DNA of 5,495 nucleotides from Candidatus Pelethomonas intestinigallinarum (lineage in GTDB: Bacteria; Bacillota; Clostridia; Oscillospirales; Oscillospiraceae). Every line of letters begins with the position of its first letter. The first letter of the stretch is position 1. Positions 4,028-5,495 of this stretch are shown here, in pieces. The stretch covers positions 1 to 5,495 of the forward strand of contig DVGP01000274.1 in the NCBI GenBank assembly GCA_018712665.1, in the 5' to 3' direction. The notes below the pieces were generated by a model. The model searched no databases and was not told the origin of the DNA. It saw nothing but the letters and a program-made list of their open reading frames with translations. Position numbers and translations under genes: made by a program.

Positions 4028-5495
4028 ATGAAGAAGTTCCTTGCACTCTTGCTGAGCCTTGTGATGCTGCTCAGCCTGGCTGCCTGTGGTGGCAACAACA
4101 CTGGCGGCACCACCGGTGAAAACACCGGCAGCGGCAACACCAGCGGCAGCAACACCGGAGACAGCACCGACACAGGGGATACCGCCGGCACGGGAGAGAT
4201 CCAGCCTACCCTGACCATCGGCATCGCTTCCGACATCAACGAGCTGGACCCCCAGGCCCAGAACGACCAGATCAACAACAACTGCCTTGCCCTGACCCAC
4301 CAGACCCTGGTCTTCCTGGCCAATGAGAACAACGACTATCTGCCCTGCCTGGCGGAGAGCTGGGAGTGGACGGACGACACCCACCTGGTGTTCCACCTGG
4401 TGCAGAACGCCTGCTTCAGCGACGGCACCCCCTTCAACGCCGACGACGTGGTCTTCACCTATGAGAAGGCCATGGATCCTGACCGCTCTGCCGTGGCCGC
4501 TACCCTGGGCTTGGTGGAGAGTGTGGAGAAGATCGACGACTACACCGTGCAGTTCGTCACCAGCAGCTATTCCAACGAGCTCCTGGCCGTGCTGGCCGGC
4601 TACCCCCTGGTCATCCTCTCTGAGGACGCTTACAACGATCCCAGCAATGAGGAGCCCTACCTCATCGGCACCGGCCGCTACGTCTTTGACGAGTGGAAAG
4701 AGGGCCAGTATGTCCGCTTCGTGAAGAATGAGAAGTTCTGGGGCGACGATCCCGGCGTAGCCGAGGAGATCATTTTCCAGCCCATTCTGGAGGCCGCTTC
4801 CCGTGTGGCCGCCCTGCAGAGCGGCGACATCGACGTGTGCATCGATCCTCCCGTGAACATGCTGGAGACCCTGCGGGCCGATGACAACATCGTGGTGGAG
4901 AACCGGGACGGTACCCGCCTGTTCTACCTGGGCTTCAACTGCGAGAAAGCTCCCTTCGACAATGAGAAACTGCGCCAGGCCGTGTCCTGCGCCATCGACA
5001 AGCAGACCATCATTGAGGTCGTGCTGCAGGGCCTGGGCAAGTCCCAGAAGACCGTGGTCAACCGGGGCGTGTGGAGCTTCTATGATGACATGGAGGGCTT
5101 TGAGTACGACGTGGAGCGTGCTCAGGAACTGATGGCCGAGGCCGGCTATGAGCCCGGCGAGCTGTCCGTGAGCCTCTATGTGGCCAACGCCGCTCCCTAC
5201 ACCACCATCGCCCCCATGATCAAGCAGTATGTGGAGACCGCTCTGGGCATCACTGTGAATATCGAGCAGTTCGACGAGGCTACCCTGAAGGATAAGTGCC
5301 AGAACGGCGAGCAGCAGATGTTCCTGTGGCGCTGGAACGTCATCGACCGCCTGGATGAGATCTACACCGAGCTGTTCTCCACCGACTACGCCACCAACTA
5401 CCACCAGTACAGCGATCCCTGGGTGGATGAGATGTGCGTGAAGATCCTCACCGAGAAGGACCGCGACACCCGTGAGCAGCTGTCCATTGAGATGC
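4028..5495 (+). CDS. ABC importer substrate-binding lipoprotein, family 5 (peptide/nickel type), 3' end cut by window edge
   Basis: The frame starts at ATG 4028, with AAGGAG at 4015-4020 seven bases upstream, and stays open to the right edge: 489 codons plus one base, no stop. Residues 1-20 are a lipoprotein signal peptide: MKK, a hydrophobic core, and the lipobox LAAC with Cys20 as the lipidated residue. A Gly/Thr/Asn/Ser-rich linker (21-57) tethers the mature domain outside the membrane. The SBP_bac_5 signature FSDGTPFNADDVVFTYEKAM is at 130-149, preceded by LAESWEWTDD (108-117). Further family blocks are GTGRYVF (214-220), RVAALQSGDIDV (259-270) and LGFNCEKAPFDNEKLRQAV (301-319). The family usually has 500-600 residues, so only a short C-terminal part is missing. 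The ligand (oligopeptide, dipeptide, nickel chelate, glycoside) cannot be read from sequence. Permease and ATPase genes would be expected beyond the window. Its own promoter suggests a unit separate from the BMC operon. Confidence 0.93.
   Translation, partial: MKKFLALLLSLVMLLSLAACGGNNTGGTTGENTGSGNTSGSNTGDSTDTGDTAGTGEIQPTLTIGIASDINELDPQAQNDQINNNCLALTHQTLVFLANENNDYLPCLAESWEWTDDTHLVFHLVQNACFSDGTPFNADDVVFTYEKAMDPDRSAVAATLGLVESVEKIDDYTVQFVTSSYSNELLAVLAGYPLVILSEDAYNDPSNEEPYLIGTGRYVFDEWKEGQYVRFVKNEKFWGDDPGVAEEIIFQPILEAASRVAALQSGDIDVCIDPPVNMLETLRADDNIVVENRDGTRLFYLGFNCEKAPFDNEKLRQAVSCAIDKQTIIEVVLQGLGKSQKTVVNRGVWSFYDDMEGFEYDVERAQELMAEAGYEPGELSVSLYVANAAPYTTIAPMIKQYVETALGITVNIEQFDEATLKDKCQNGEQQMFLWRWNVIDRLDEIYTELFSTDYATNYHQYSDPWVDEMCVKILTEKDRDTREQLSIEM

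Noticed and set aside
3968..5404. Minus-strand open frame of 478 codons opposite the lipoprotein gene
   Set aside because: It lies antisense to a clear family 5 substrate-binding protein with signal peptide and ribosome binding site. Its Val/Leu/His/Gln-rich translation looks like a mirror of that gene.
1..5495. CRISPR array, tRNA, rRNA, insertion sequence or phage attachment site
   Set aside because: No regularly spaced direct repeats, tRNA-like cloverleaf, rRNA-like segment, transposase frame or terminal inverted repeats could be seen by reading both strands.

Overview
The window is GC-rich, with many G/C-ending codons. Its gene set suggests a gut-type Firmicute, probably a high-GC Clostridia such as the Oscillospiraceae. 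This placement rests on gene content, composition and strong AAGGAG-type ribosome binding sites; no marker gene is present, so it is an inference.

Positions 1-3616 are the end of a bacterial microcompartment (BMC) operon on the + strand. The order is: a BMC-associated protein cut by the left edge (1-615), an EutN/CcmL-type vertex protein (620-895), a PduS/RnfC-like Fe-S flavoprotein (912-2252), a PduT-type trimeric shell protein with an Fe-S cysteine (2258-2806), a PduU/EutS-type shell protein (2817-3182), and a PduV/EutP-type small GTPase (3179-3616). Gaps are 4 to 16 bases, or a 4-base overlap, so these genes are almost certainly co-transcribed. The S-T-U-V order matches classical propanediol-type loci. 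PduS and PduT together form an electron path through the shell, while EutN and PduU are structural. No signature enzyme (diol dehydratase, ethanolamine lyase, glycyl radical enzyme, aldehyde dehydrogenase) is inside the window, so the BMC substrate cannot be named.

Positions 3617-4027 have no convincing gene but a lot of signal. There is a strong sigma-70/SigA-type promoter (perfect TTGACA, extended -10 TGGTAAAAT), a palindrome over its -10, and a predicted leader of about 250 bases. The leader holds an intrinsic-terminator-like hairpin with a T6 run, a GC-rich multi-helix fold with GGGA and TTCG tetraloops, and a perfect 9+9 inverted repeat just upstream of the next ribosome binding site. 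This leader is the least explained part of the window.

From 4028 to the right edge runs an incomplete gene for a lipoprotein, the substrate-binding protein of a family 5 (peptide/nickel type) ABC importer. It has its own promoter and is probably a separate transcription unit. Whether it feeds the microcompartment or is only a neighbour is not shown by the sequence.
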